A stretch of 64,000 bases of DNA from Chryseobacterium salipaludis (GCF_022968825.1 NZ_JALHKS010000002.1:434001-498000); one strand, 5' to 3'; numbered from the stretch's first letter, positions 44,638 through 54,499 are shown. Translations and numbers: made by a program. The notes: a model not told the origin generated them from the sequence alone.

Positions 44638-45123
44638 TTATTTGCCTGAACCCGTGCGGAAGATTTGCAGCACACCGTACGTCAGCAATCCGAAAACAAA
44701 TGCGCCGGCGGTGGCCAGGATCATGCTGCCGATTACATATTGCAGCACGTTTTCCTGTATAAATTCAAAGCTGAAACCGTCAGGTTCTGCGGCCGGCGTT
44801 TCGGACACAAACGGAGCACCTACCGCCATCGCACTGAACACAACCAAAGGAATCAGCGGCGGCAGGGTAAGCTGCGAAGCCATAAAAGTGAGCAGTTTAT
44901 TGGTCTTGAAATAAACGGACAGCGTAATGGCCAGGAAACTGTGAAATCCCCAGAAAGGTGAGAGCGAAATAAAAATGCCGAGTGCTACTGATTTCGCCTT
45001 TGTGCTGTTGCTGCCCTCACTTTCCAGGATGTTTTCTTTCAGGAAACGCCGAAACCCTTTCTGCCGGAAATACCGGTAGAAAACCTGATAATTTTTAAAC
45101 GCTTTCTGGAAAAGCTTTTTCAC
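44638..45123 (-). CDS. DUF2062 membrane protein
   Basis: A 161-residue protein with a basic N-terminus and three membrane segments. The central motif is VALGIFISLSPFWGFHSFLA, the hallmark of DUF2062 proteins, followed by LPPLIPLVVFSA. In some bacteria the domain is attached to glycosyltransferases; here it stands alone, and its function is unknown. It precedes the kinase gene by 66 bases on the same strand. Confidence 0.85.
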   Translation of the reverse strand: MKKLFQKAFKNYQVFYRYFRQKGFRRFLKENILESEGSNSTKAKSVALGIFISLSPFWGFHSFLAITLSVYFKTNKLLTFMASQLTLPPLIPLVVFSAMAVGAPFVSETPAAEPDGFSFEFIQENVLQYVIGSMILATAGAFVFGLLTYGVLQIFRTGSGK

Positions 45124-45251
45124 GGCGGCGAAATAGAGGACAAAGTTAGGCGATTTCAGTTTTTTCAGAAATTAAACAAGCAAAAACAGCGCAAATAAGG
45201 CAGCTTTAAGGACATTAAAAAAAAACGGCTACTTTTGCAAAAAAGTTCAGG

Positions 45252-47813
45252 ATGCCTAAAAATCTCGTCATTGTAGAATCACCGGCCAAGGCCAAAACCA
45301 TTCAGAAATATCTGGGCAAAGACTTCGAAGTGAAGTCTAGCTTCGGGCATATTCGGGACCTGCCCAAAAAAGGAATGGGGATTGACCTGGAGACTTTTAC
45401 GCCTGATTATGAGGTGTCTCCTGATAAAAAGAAGCTGGTTACAGAACTGAAGGCTGCGGTGAAAAAAGCGGAAACCGTGTGGCTTGCTTCCGATGAAGAC
45501 CGCGAAGGGGAAGCCATCGCCTGGCACCTGGCACAGGAACTTAAATTAGATACCGAAAAAACGCGCCGGATTGTTTTTCATGAGATTACCAAAAATGCCA
45601 TCCTGAAAGCCATTGAAAATCCGCGGACCATTGATCAGAACCTGGTGAATGCCCAGCAGGCCCGCCGCGTACTGGACCGGATTGTAGGATTTGAAATGTC
45701 GCCGGTGTTGTGGAAAAAAGTGAAAACAGGCCTTTCTGCCGGTCGGGTGCAATCGGTGGCGGTTCGCCTGGTTGTGGAACGTGAACTGGAGATCCGGAAT
45801 TTTCAGCCTAAATCTTCATTTCGCCTGGATGGTCTTTTCCTGAATGATAAGAAACAGGAGATTGCCGCCCGCCTGAAAAAAGACTTTAATGAAGAAGCAG
45901 AGGCGGAACAGTTCCTGAATCAGTGCAGCAGTACGGACTTTGAGGTACTGAACGTAGAAACCCGGCCGGGCACACGCTCGCCGTCGGCTCCATTTACCAC
46001 CTCCACGATGCAGCAGGAAGCCAGCAATCGCCTGGGATATGGCGTAACGGCCACCATGCGTGTAGCCCAAAGGCTGTATGAGGAAGGGTATATTACGTAT
46101 ATGAGAACTGACTCGGTAAATCTTTCTCAGGAAGCGATTAACGGTGCGAAAAACCAGATTCTTTCCGAGTTCGGCGAAGCTTACAGCAATCCCAGAAAAT
46201 ATACTACGAAATCTTCCTCTGCACAGGAAGCGCACGAGGCCATCCGCCCGACCGATTTCAGTGTTAAAAGTATCGGCGATGCACAGTTGAACAAATTATA
46301 TCAGCTGATATATAAAAGGACACTTGCTTCGCAAATGACAAATGCCCGCATTGAAAAAACTGTTATTGAAATTGGTGATAACAAACTGAACCCACATTTT
46401 GAAGCGCAGGGCGAAGTTATTGTGTTCGATGGTTTCCTGAAAGCCTACGGCGTGGTGAAAACCGAAGACGAGGATGAGGATAACAACGAAAAACTGCTGC
46501 CGAAAGTAACGGTGGGCGAAAAGCTGGACTACCGGAAGATAACCGCCAGCGAGAAATTCTCGCGTCCGCCGGCACGGTACACGGAAGCCGGTCTGGTGAA
46601 AAAACTCGAAGAACTCGGCATCGGGCGCCCGTCTACTTATGCACCAACCATCCAGACGATTCAAAACCGTGAATATGTCGATAAGCGCGAGATCACGGCA
46701 CAGGAACGCGAGGTGATGAAAATGGTGCTGCAGAAAAAAGAACTTAAAAAGGAAGTGCTGACGGAGAAGTACGGCGCCGATAAAAATAAATTTGTACCGA
46801 CGGATATCGGTGAGGTGGTCAATGAGTTCCTGACCGAAAACTTTGCGGAAATTCTGGATTACGGATTCACGGCTAAAGTGGAGCAGGATTTTGACCACAT
46901 TGCCAGCGGTGATGAAAAATGGAAGCAGGTGCTGCAGGGATTCTATAATGAATTTCATCCGCGGATTGCCGATGTGGAAGAGAATGCAGACCGCGCGACC
47001 GGCGAACGGATTTTGGGCAAAGACCCCAAGACCGGTAAAAATGTGCTGACGCGTATCGGCCGTTTCGGGCCAATGGTCCAGATTGGTGAGCAGGACGACG
47101 AAGAGAAACCTGTATTTGCCAGCCTGATGCCCAACCAGAATATCGCCACGATTACGCTGGAAGAAGCTTTGGAACTGTTTAAAATTCCGTTTGACCTGCA
47201 GGAAGTAGAAGGAAAAACTGTGACGGTGGGTGTCGGGCGGTTTGGGCCGTATGTGAAATGGGGCGAAACATTCATCAGTCTTGCGAAAGGCGAAGATCCG
47301 CTGTCTGTAGATCAGGAGCGCGCGGAAGAAATTATCCGTGAGAAAAAGATTGCGGATGCGCCGGTGGCTACCTTCAAAGGTGAACCTGTCACCAAGGGAA
47401 CCGGTCGTTTCGGACCTTTTATTAAATATCAGTCGCTGTTCATTAATGTTCCTAAAAAGTATGATTTCAATAATCTGTCCCAAAGCGATATTAATGAACT
47501 GATCGAAGCAAAGCTCGAAAAAGAAGCGAATCGCTATATCCGGCAGTGGGAAGATGAGAAGATTTCCATTGAGAATGGCCGATGGGGTCCTTTCATTAAA
47601 TTTGGTAAAAAGATGTTTAAAATTCCTAAAACCAAATCTGATGAAAAATATACTGCCGAGCAACTGGCTGATGTTTCATTGGAAGAAGTAAAGAAATGGA
47701 TTACGGCGCAGGATAAAGACGCTTTTAAAACCAAAGCCAAAAAAGCACCTGCTAAAAAAGCACCAGCAAAAAAAACAACAACCGCGAAAAAAGCGGCGCC
47801 GAAAAAGAAATAA
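45252..47813 (+). CDS. topA: DNA topoisomerase I
   Basis: An 853-residue type IA topoisomerase that relaxes negative supercoils. The Toprim domain is at about 3-115 (VIVESPAKAKTIQKYLG, SDEDREGEAIAWHL), with the active-site Tyr in ITYMRTDSVNLS (near 280). Instead of Cys4 zinc fingers, the C-terminal third has repeated Toprim C-rpt units of the type 'GRFGPyvk..' (GRFGPMVQIG, GRFGPYVKWG, GRFGPFIKYQ, GRWGPFIKFG). The last 24 residues are a Lys/Ala/Pro-rich tail (KKAPAKK units). A -7 box TACTTTTG is at 45230-45237. Confidence 0.96.
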   Translation: MPKNLVIVESPAKAKTIQKYLGKDFEVKSSFGHIRDLPKKGMGIDLETFTPDYEVSPDKKKLVTELKAAVKKAETVWLASDEDREGEAIAWHLAQELKLDTEKTRRIVFHEITKNAILKAIENPRTIDQNLVNAQQARRVLDRIVGFEMSPVLWKKVKTGLSAGRVQSVAVRLVVERELEIRNFQPKSSFRLDGLFLNDKKQEIAARLKKDFNEEAEAEQFLNQCSSTDFEVLNVETRPGTRSPSAPFTTSTMQQEASNRLGYGVTATMRVAQRLYEEGYITYMRTDSVNLSQEAINGAKNQILSEFGEAYSNPRKYTTKSSSAQEAHEAIRPTDFSVKSIGDAQLNKLYQLIYKRTLASQMTNARIEKTVIEIGDNKLNPHFEAQGEVIVFDGFLKAYGVVKTEDEDEDNNEKLLPKVTVGEKLDYRKITASEKFSRPPARYTEAGLVKKLEELGIGRPSTYAPTIQTIQNREYVDKREITAQEREVMKMVLQKKELKKEVLTEKYGADKNKFVPTDIGEVVNEFLTENFAEILDYGFTAKVEQDFDHIASGDEKWKQVLQGFYNEFHPRIADVEENADRATGERILGKDPKTGKNVLTRIGRFGPMVQIGEQDDEEKPVFASLMPNQNIATITLEEALELFKIPFDLQEVEGKTVTVGVGRFGPYVKWGETFISLAKGEDPLSVDQERAEEIIREKKIADAPVATFKGEPVTKGTGRFGPFIKYQSLFINVPKKYDFNNLSQSDINELIEAKLEKEANRYIRQWEDEKISIENGRWGPFIKFGKKMFKIPKTKSDEKYTAEQLADVSLEEVKKWITAQDKDAFKTKAKKAPAKKAPAKKTTTAKKAAPKKK

Positions 47814-47852
47814 TTTAAGCGTTATTTCAATACGAAATGTACTCTGAAACCA

Positions 47853-48926
47853 ATGGATCTTACTGATATTTTACAATCGCCTGCTATCCCAAAGGTCGCC
47901 GACTGGCAATTGGGGAATCTGTTGCTGAAAGAGGTGCAACCCGGCACGGCCGTACTTATTTTCTGCTCGGATTATCGTGGGACAGAAGAGGGTATAGCGC
48001 TGAAGGCAGATTACCGCGCGGTGCGCGAACAGCTGTATCAATTATCAGGTTTGGATTTTCAGGTGCCGATTGTGGACCTTGGGAATCTGATTTCCGGCAG
48101 GACGTGGGCGGATACGCAGTATGTGTTAGCGGAGCTGATCGCTTTTTGCTACGCACGTCATTCTTTGCCGGTAATTATCGGAGGAAGTGCTGCGTTGGCC
48201 TATCCGCTGTTTCAGGCGTTGAATGGTGGGCAGCAGGCCCTGAGCTATACCCAGATTGCCGGCACCATTTCCCTGGAAAACGAAGGCGAAGAACTGGATG
48301 ACAAAAATTTCCTTTCGCGGATTTTAAGTGATAAAACGTTAATGCTGAAGCATTACCATCATCTGGCCTATCAGAAACACCTGAACCCGGCGGACTCTGT
48401 TCAACTTTTGCGACAGGTAGATTGTGATGTGGTGCGGCTGGCAGACATGATGGGCAGCACCGAACGGGTGGAGCCGTTTTTCCGGCACGCCGATATCGTT
48501 ACGGTAGATTGCAACGCGGTCGAAAGCACAGAAGGGGCCTTTTCCACAAAGCCTCAGGTCAACGGCCTGAACCGCCGTGAAATTTGTGCCTACATGAAAG
48601 AAGCAGGGTTAAGCCAACAGCTGAAAGCCATAGGCATCTATAATTATAATGCGGCCTCAGAAAACCTGCTGCACCATCAGCTCTTGGCGCAGATGATCTG
48701 GCATTTCCTGGAGGGGCACAATATCCGCGTGACGCATCCGGCGGAAACGGCGTATGAAACTTATTGGGTTATGATTGGCGACACCAATTATGCTTTTCTG
48801 CGCGACTCTTTCCGCGACCTGTGGTATTTTGAAAACCCGGCCACACCGGCAGAACTGGTGTCGTGCGCACATTCCGATTACCTTCAGGCCCAGCGCGGAC
48901 AGCTGAACCCGAGGTTGCTGAAATGA
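47853..48926 (+). CDS. Arginase-fold (formimidoylglutamase-like) protein lacking metal ligands
   Basis: A 357-residue protein of the ureohydrolase fold, 39 bases after topA. The fold landmarks are there: the C-terminal 'GIYNYNAASENLLHHQL' and the central VIIGGSAALAYPLFQAL in the place of GGDHS. But the manganese-binding motifs are gone: GGSAA replaces GGDHS, IAGTISLENEGEEL replaces the DAHxD strand, and VTVDCNAVESTEGAF replaces SxDxDxxDP. It is therefore unlikely to hydrolyse arginine or formiminoglutamate. Flavobacterial homologues often carry similar losses, so this is a conserved pseudoenzyme and not a recent decay. Role unknown. Confidence 0.78.
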   Translation: MDLTDILQSPAIPKVADWQLGNLLLKEVQPGTAVLIFCSDYRGTEEGIALKADYRAVREQLYQLSGLDFQVPIVDLGNLISGRTWADTQYVLAELIAFCYARHSLPVIIGGSAALAYPLFQALNGGQQALSYTQIAGTISLENEGEELDDKNFLSRILSDKTLMLKHYHHLAYQKHLNPADSVQLLRQVDCDVVRLADMMGSTERVEPFFRHADIVTVDCNAVESTEGAFSTKPQVNGLNRREICAYMKEAGLSQQLKAIGIYNYNAASENLLHHQLLAQMIWHFLEGHNIRVTHPAETAYETYWVMIGDTNYAFLRDSFRDLWYFENPATPAELVSCAHSDYLQAQRGQLNPRLLK

Positions 48927-49056
48927 CACAGCTTGTCATCAGCAAAATACACATAAATTATCTCGTGATTCTTTAACGGTAAAATCATGCAGATCAGCGG
49001 TAGATTTACGTTTCTGTTGTATTATATTGTGTCTTTTTAACTTTATATTATGACAG

Positions 49057-49084
49057 TTGTTCGATTAAAATTGTATTATATTTG
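49057..49084 (+). promoter_or_regulatory. Promoter of the porG-uppS-bamA-ompH operon
   Basis: TTG at 49057-49059, 17-base spacer, TATATTTG at 49077-49084. Initiation near 49091 gives a 25-base leader before ATG 49116. The in-frame ATG at 49050 is upstream of this promoter and so not the start. Confidence 0.72.
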
Positions 49085-49115
49085 CACACTATTTCATAAG
49101 AATACTTTGTTCTGC

Positions 49116-49997
49116 ATGCAGAAAAATAAATTTTGGACCTATCTATTCGTGTTTCTATTCGGGTTTACCTTCGGGCAGCGCCATGAAGTTGGGCTACAAT
49201 TGGGCGCCAGCAATCTGGTGGGTGATATAGGCAGAACAAATTACCTTTTCCAGAAGCCCTTTGGAGACACATCTAACTTTGGAATTCCCTTTTACGGAGG
49301 TGTTTTATATCGAATGAATTTTAACCCTTACCAAACACTTCGCTTTAATTTGGGTTATAGTCATGTCCAATTTGCGGATGGTGGTGCCAAGGAAGAATAC
49401 CGCCGCAACCGGAAACTGTGGGGAACCAACAGTATTATGGAAGTCGATGCTTTGTTTGAATATAATTTCTTTCCGGTGAATGATGAGCAGACCGGCATGC
49501 TGAGTCCTTATGTCTTCGGCGGGCTGGGTGCCATGATTGCCAGCACTCCGCAACTGATTGTGGAAAATGATTTCCGGCGGGTGAATAACGTCGCGCAGGC
49601 GCCACTGACACCGGATGATTTTGAAACCAACATTCGTTATCAGTCGGGGAAGCAGATGGCAATAGCCGTTCCTTTCGGTGTCGGTTTGAAATATAAATTT
49701 AATTATAACTGGGCGCTCTTCGGAGAGTTTATGTTCCGCCCGACCTTTTCAGATTCCATTGACTACAGTGTAATCGATGACAAAAATGTGAAGGTTTCTT
49801 ATAATAAAGATATTACTGTGGACGGAAAAAATAAATCCGTCCTCCAGGAAAGTCCGTATCGCGAGGTAGCAGAAGCCCGCACCGCCGATATCCTGAAACA
49901 GCGGCAAATCGGCAATACAAATTCCAAAGATTGGGTAAACTCCATTACCTTGGGACTTAGTTATTCATTTGGCCGCCAACCTTGTTATTGCAATTAA
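49116..49997 (+). CDS. porG: PorG-like outer-membrane protein of the type IX secretion system
   Basis: A 293-residue protein from ATG 49116 with signal peptide (KFWTYLFVFLFGFTFGQ) and a beta barrel starting HEVGLQLGASNLVGDIGRTN. This beginning is characteristic of the DUF6089/PorG family, an outer-membrane component associated with the T9SS. It is followed at once by uppS, bamA and two OmpH genes, the usual flavobacterial order. The barrel ends with a strand containing ITLGLSYSFG. The T9SS link is from family knowledge; no other T9SS gene is in the window. Confidence 0.82.
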   Translation: MQKNKFWTYLFVFLFGFTFGQRHEVGLQLGASNLVGDIGRTNYLFQKPFGDTSNFGIPFYGGVLYRMNFNPYQTLRFNLGYSHVQFADGGAKEEYRRNRKLWGTNSIMEVDALFEYNFFPVNDEQTGMLSPYVFGGLGAMIASTPQLIVENDFRRVNNVAQAPLTPDDFETNIRYQSGKQMAIAVPFGVGLKYKFNYNWALFGEFMFRPTFSDSIDYSVIDDKNVKVSYNKDITVDGKNKSVLQESPYREVAEARTADILKQRQIGNTNSKDWVNSITLGLSYSFGRQPCYCN

Positions 49998-50001
49998 TAG
50001 A

Positions 50002-50751
50002 ATGCAGTCTATCAAAGAAAATCTCCAGCTTGACCTTTTACCACAGCACGTAGCCATTATTATGGATGGAAACGGGCGGTGGGCAAAATCCCGCGGACGC
50101 GAAAGAACGTTCGGGCATCGCCATGCGATTCAGGCTGTGCGCAATGCCGTCAATGCCTGTAATGAAATCGGCATTCCATACCTTACCTTATATACCTTCT
50201 CGTCCGAAAACTGGAACCGGCCCGATGATGAGGTGAATACCCTGATGAGCCTGATCTCCGAAACTCTGCTGCTGGAAGCTGAAGATATTTTCAGCAAAGG
50301 ACTCCGCATGCACGTGATCGGTGATATGCAGAAACTTCCGCCGTTGGTGCGCGAACAACTGGGACAACTCGTCGAGATTACCAAAAACAATACTCGCGGA
50401 AACCTGGTGCTTGCCTTAAGCTATGGCTCACAGCATGAAATTCTGAGCGCCGTAAAACAAATCGGTGCCAAACTGAAGAGTGGTGAACTGCAGGAAGAAG
50501 ATGTTACGGAAAAAATCTTTGAAGAGCATTTATATACCCGCGATTTTCCGCCGGTGGATTTGCTGATCCGGACCAGTGGCGAAGTGCGACTGAGTAATTT
50601 CCTGCTGTGGCAGCTGGCGTATGCCGAACTCCAGTTTCTGGATATTCTGTGGCCGGACTTCGGGAAAGAGGATTTCTTCCAGTGTATTTATAACTATCAG
50701 AATAAAGAGCGGCGCTTCGGGAAAATCAGCGAACAGCTCGGGGAATCCTAA
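50002..50751 (+). CDS. uppS: Isoprenyl transferase (undecaprenyl diphosphate synthase type)
   Basis: A 249-residue cis-prenyltransferase from ATG 50002. It has the active-site HVAIIMDGNGRWAKSRG (catalytic Asp in MDGNG), TFGHRHAIQAV, YTFSSENWNRP and the C-terminal LLIRTSGEVRLSNFLLWQLAY. It condenses isopentenyl diphosphate into the C55 carrier lipid for peptidoglycan and O-antigen. Start 50002 is four bases after the porG stop; the ATG at 49969 would overlap porG by 29 bases. Confidence 0.95.
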   Translation: MQSIKENLQLDLLPQHVAIIMDGNGRWAKSRGRERTFGHRHAIQAVRNAVNACNEIGIPYLTLYTFSSENWNRPDDEVNTLMSLISETLLLEAEDIFSKGLRMHVIGDMQKLPPLVREQLGQLVEITKNNTRGNLVLALSYGSQHEILSAVKQIGAKLKSGELQEEDVTEKIFEEHLYTRDFPPVDLLIRTSGEVRLSNFLLWQLAYAELQFLDILWPDFGKEDFFQCIYNYQNKERRFGKISEQLGES

Positions 50752-50784
50752 ATTAATATTAAAAGAATAGTACCAAGATAAAAG

Positions 50785-53319
50785 ATGAAGTTTAAATTCT
50801 TACCCATTATTATGTTTGTGGCCTCGGCGCATTTTTATGGCCAGGTAACGCCCGAACAGCCTCAGGAAAATACGTCCGTTGTCATGCAAAGCGGAAACGG
50901 CACCTACATCCTGAAAGATATCGTCATCGATGGGGTAAAAAAATACTCACCTGCGCAAATCCTGCGTTTCACCGGACTTAGCAAAAATGAACCGCTGGAA
51001 ATTCCGGGTCAGAAAATCAGCAACGCCATCAAAAAACTTTGGGACCAGCAGGCTTTCTCAGAGGTGGCAGTTTATGTTCAGAGCATTGAAGGTGATCAGG
51101 TTGTGCTGCGTTTCAATCTGGAAGACCTGAAAGAACTCGGTGAGGTGAAATTTACCGGGAAAGGAATTGGGAAGTCTAAAAATGAAAAGCTGGCCAAGGA
51201 TAATAACCTGAAGCCGGGTACCAAGATCACACAGAATCTTGTTTCCACGCTGAAGCATAATATTCCGCAGGAATATATTAAAAAAGGATATGCTGATGCG
51301 AAAATCACCATTGAAGATAAGGTAAATGCTGCCGATCCTGAAATGGTGGATTGGGTGATCAATGTGGATAAAGGCAAGCGGATAAAAATCAGCCACATTG
51401 AATTTGAAGGAAATGAAAGTGTGTCCGACCGCAAATTGCGCAAGAAAGGATTTAAAGACACAAAACAAAAAAGGTTTGGTATCGGTGGAATCCTGAAACC
51501 GTCTAAATTTATTCCTGAAAAATACGAAGCAGATAAGAATAATCTCATTGATTACTACCGTTCGCTTGGTTTCCGCGATGCGAAAATCGTTTCCGATTCC
51601 GTGTGGAGAAATCAGAAGAATAATTACGAAATTAATGTAAAACTTAGCGAAGGAAAACAATACTATATCGGTGATATTACCTTCCTGGGGAACACTGCAT
51701 ATCCAACCGATTTCCTGCAGAAAAGATTAGGCTACAAAACCGGCGATATTTATGACGCAGTAGGTTTCAACAAAAAAGTGGGTGAAGATGGCGGAAAAGA
51801 TGATGACTCCGATCTGAAATCTCTGTACATGAACAGCGGATATTTATTCTCGAACGTGATCCCGATTGAAAAATCCGTGCAGGGAGATTCCATCAACCTG
51901 GAAATCCGTATTCATGAAGGGGAAAAAGCAACCTGGAACCGCGTGACCTGGAGCGGGAACACCACCACTCATGACCACGTGATCCTGCGCTCGCTGCGTA
52001 CGAAACCGGGCAATCTTTTCGCGAAATCAGATATTAAACGAACGTACTTCGATCTGGCCGGGATGCAGTTTTTTGATCCGCAACAGTTGGGTCAGCAGGT
52101 AAACCCGAATCCACAGGATAACACGGTGGACATTCACTGGACGCTCGTTGAGAAAGGTTCCTCACAGGTGCAGTTACAGGCAGGCTACGGTGGTGGCTCG
52201 TTTATCGGAACGCTGGGCCTTACTTTCAATAACTTCTCGCTGAAAAACTTCCTGAGGTTCAAAGACTTTAAACCGGTTCCGCAAGGAGACGGGCAAACGC
52301 TTTCAATCCAGGCGCAGGCCGGGCAGTTCTTCCAGAATTACGGGATTTCCTTCACGGAGCCGTGGTTATTCGGAACACGTCCAACGGCGTTGTCGGTTGG
52401 GGTTAACCAGCAATTGGTGCGTTACCGCGATCAGTTCGGCCTTTCCCAGAAACTGAATATCTTCTCCGCCAGTGCCGGACTGAACCGGCTGCTGAGATGG
52501 CCGGATGATTACTTCTCACTGTACACCGGGATTCAGTTTCAGAGCTACGATTTCGAAAACTATCCGTTCCAGTTTGGGAACACGACCGAATATTACGGTT
52601 CTGCGAAAAACTTTAGCTTTAATGTAGGTTTAAGCCGTAACTCCGCAGGCCTGGATCCCATCTTCCCGACCATGGGTTCCAACGTGGAAGCTTCAGTGAA
52701 ATTCACGCCGCCTTATTCACTCTTCAGCGATAAGGATTATTCCACCATGGACCAAATGGATAAGTATAAATGGCTGGAATTCTATAAAGTAAAATTAAAA
52801 GCTGACGTTTACAACACCGTGGTCGGCAAGCTGGTTCTCCGCAGTACTGCCGAAATGGGCTTCCTGAACGGATATAATAAAGAACTGGGCGCACCACCGT
52901 TTGAGCGTTTCTACGTGGGAGGAACCGGAATGTTCGGTGGACGATATGATGGCCGTGAACTGGTACCGTTAAGAGGATATGAAAACGCATCTTCCACCGG
53001 TGGAATGCTGGAGGATATCACGCCATACGGAGGAGCTACGATTTATAACAGATTTGCGCTGGAAATGCGTTATCCTATTTCAATGAACCAGACGGCGAAG
53101 ATTTATGCCTTATCTTTCGTTGAAGGCGGGAATGCATATCAGTCTTTCGGATCCTATAATCCTTTCCAGCTGAAGCGTTCGGCAGGTGTAGGTGTGCGTG
53201 TGTACATGGGTGCGTTCGGACTTATCGGATTTGACTTTGCGTATGGATTTGATAAAACAGTGATGGGCACGGAACCGGCCGGATGGCAGACTCACTTCCT
53301 GATGAACCAGTCTCTATAA
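50785..53319 (+). CDS. bamA: Outer membrane protein assembly factor BamA
   Basis: An 844-residue Omp85 protein with signal peptide (MKFKFLPIIMFVASAHFYGQ), POTRA domains at about 40-460 (for example ISHIEFEGNESVSDRKLRKK and YYIGDITFLGNTAYPTDFLQ), and a 16-strand barrel from about 470. The conserved barrel motifs are FYVGGTGMFGGRYDGRELVP and the loop 6-like VGVRVYMGAFGLIGFDFAYG near the C-terminus. It inserts beta-barrel proteins in the outer membrane. It is placed next to its periplasmic chaperones (OmpH/Skp). Confidence 0.96.
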   Translation: MKFKFLPIIMFVASAHFYGQVTPEQPQENTSVVMQSGNGTYILKDIVIDGVKKYSPAQILRFTGLSKNEPLEIPGQKISNAIKKLWDQQAFSEVAVYVQSIEGDQVVLRFNLEDLKELGEVKFTGKGIGKSKNEKLAKDNNLKPGTKITQNLVSTLKHNIPQEYIKKGYADAKITIEDKVNAADPEMVDWVINVDKGKRIKISHIEFEGNESVSDRKLRKKGFKDTKQKRFGIGGILKPSKFIPEKYEADKNNLIDYYRSLGFRDAKIVSDSVWRNQKNNYEINVKLSEGKQYYIGDITFLGNTAYPTDFLQKRLGYKTGDIYDAVGFNKKVGEDGGKDDDSDLKSLYMNSGYLFSNVIPIEKSVQGDSINLEIRIHEGEKATWNRVTWSGNTTTHDHVILRSLRTKPGNLFAKSDIKRTYFDLAGMQFFDPQQLGQQVNPNPQDNTVDIHWTLVEKGSSQVQLQAGYGGGSFIGTLGLTFNNFSLKNFLRFKDFKPVPQGDGQTLSIQAQAGQFFQNYGISFTEPWLFGTRPTALSVGVNQQLVRYRDQFGLSQKLNIFSASAGLNRLLRWPDDYFSLYTGIQFQSYDFENYPFQFGNTTEYYGSAKNFSFNVGLSRNSAGLDPIFPTMGSNVEASVKFTPPYSLFSDKDYSTMDQMDKYKWLEFYKVKLKADVYNTVVGKLVLRSTAEMGFLNGYNKELGAPPFERFYVGGTGMFGGRYDGRELVPLRGYENASSTGGMLEDITPYGGATIYNRFALEMRYPISMNQTAKIYALSFVEGGNAYQSFGSYNPFQLKRSAGVGVRVYMGAFGLIGFDFAYGFDKTVMGTEPAGWQTHFLMNQSL

Positions 53320-53329
53320 TTTAATTACT

Positions 53330-53962
53330 ATGAAAAAGATTCAGTTTTTCTTTTTAATGTTGCTCGCTTCCCTTTCGCTGTCTGCGCAGAAGATCGGGGT
53401 GGTGGACACGGATTATATCCTGAATAAAATGCCGCAGTACAAAGAAGCAGAAGCGCGGCTGAACAATCAGATCACCGGCTGGCAGAATGAAATCCAAGCC
53501 TTGCAGAGTGAATACGATAAAAAGAAAAGCACACTGGAAAATGAACGCGTTCTGCTGGTAGGCGATCAGCTGAAACAACGTGAAAAGGAAGTAGATGATC
53601 TGGATAAAAGAATCAAGGCCATGCTCAATAACCGCTTCGGAACCCTGGGCGAGGTAAACAATGCACGCTCCAACCTGACGAAGCCTTTTCAGGATCAGAT
53701 CTGGAATGCAATCCGCACAGTCTCAGAGAAGAACAGCTTGGGCATTATTCTTGATAAAAGCAACAATATTAGTGTGATTTTCCTCGATAAACGCTATGAT
53801 TATACAGATAAAGTCTTAGATTTGCTGCTGAAGAACGCACCCGCCCGAACCGGAGCTGCTGCTGAAAACCAACAGATTCGCGATGATAAGATGCGGATTA
53901 TGCAGGCAGAACAAGGAAAAGGTAATGCACAGCAGTCGCAGCAAAGCAGACGGAAAAAGTAA
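53330..53962 (+). CDS. OmpH/Skp-family periplasmic chaperone, first copy
   Basis: A 210-residue exported protein (signal MKKIQFFFLMLLASLSLSAQ) with the OmpH start KIGVVDTDYILNKMPQYKEA and a long Lys/Glu/Gln coiled-coil at about 35-110, the tentacles that hold unfolded outer-membrane proteins. The C-terminal tail is Gln/Ser/Arg-rich. It starts 10 bases after bamA in the same operon. The longer of two adjacent paralogues. Confidence 0.9.
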   Translation: MKKIQFFFLMLLASLSLSAQKIGVVDTDYILNKMPQYKEAEARLNNQITGWQNEIQALQSEYDKKKSTLENERVLLVGDQLKQREKEVDDLDKRIKAMLNNRFGTLGEVNNARSNLTKPFQDQIWNAIRTVSEKNSLGIILDKSNNISVIFLDKRYDYTDKVLDLLLKNAPARTGAAAENQQIRDDKMRIMQAEQGKGNAQQSQQSRRKK

Positions 53963-54001
53963 AATAACCAAAACAATTATTAAAACAACCCTATTTCAAT
54001 T

Positions 54002-54499
54002 ATGAAAAAATTAAGTGTAGTATTCGCAGCAGTGATGATGTTTTTTGCGGCAGGAATTGTAAGCGCGCAGAAAGTGGCATCAATGGATTATGAAGCTGTA
54101 TTGGCTGCAATGCCCGAAACTAAAAAAATGACCACAGACCTGGATACCTTTACCAAAACGAAAAGTGATGAACTGAATAAGCAAGGGGAAGCCTTCCAGA
54201 AAGAAGTTCAGCAATATCAGCAAGTTGATGGACCAAAAATGACTGAAGCCCAAAGAACTGCCAAAGAAGCAGAACTGCAGAAAAAACAACAAAATCTGCA
54301 ACAGCTGCAGGCCATGGCGCAGAACGATCTGGCACAACGCAGAGATAACGCGGTGAAGCCGATCGTAGATAAACTGAACAAGGCTGTCGAAAAAGTAGCA
54401 AAAGCAAACGGTTTCGATTTCATTATCGATTCTACTGCGCTGATCTATAAGAACGGTCCCGATGCAACTCCACTGGTTCGCAAAGAACTGGGTCTGTAA
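54002..54499 (+). CDS. OmpH/Skp-family periplasmic chaperone, second copy
   Basis: A 165-residue paralogue of the preceding gene (signal MKKLSVVFAAVMMFFAAGIV, then KVASMDYEAVLAAMPETKKM). The coiled coil at about 55-115 is extremely Gln/Lys-rich, and the C-terminal strand is KANGFDFIIDSTALIYK. It ends the porG-uppS-bamA-ompH-ompH operon, with a terminator just after it. Confidence 0.9.
   Translation: MKKLSVVFAAVMMFFAAGIVSAQKVASMDYEAVLAAMPETKKMTTDLDTFTKTKSDELNKQGEAFQKEVQQYQQVDGPKMTEAQRTAKEAELQKKQQNLQQLQAMAQNDLAQRRDNAVKPIVDKLNKAVEKVAKANGFDFIIDSTALIYKNGPDATPLVRKELGL

Noticed and set aside
46296-47663. A 455-codon minus-strand open frame inside topA
   Set aside because: Antisense shadow of the topoisomerase; Phe/Arg/His-rich composition without any recognisable domain.
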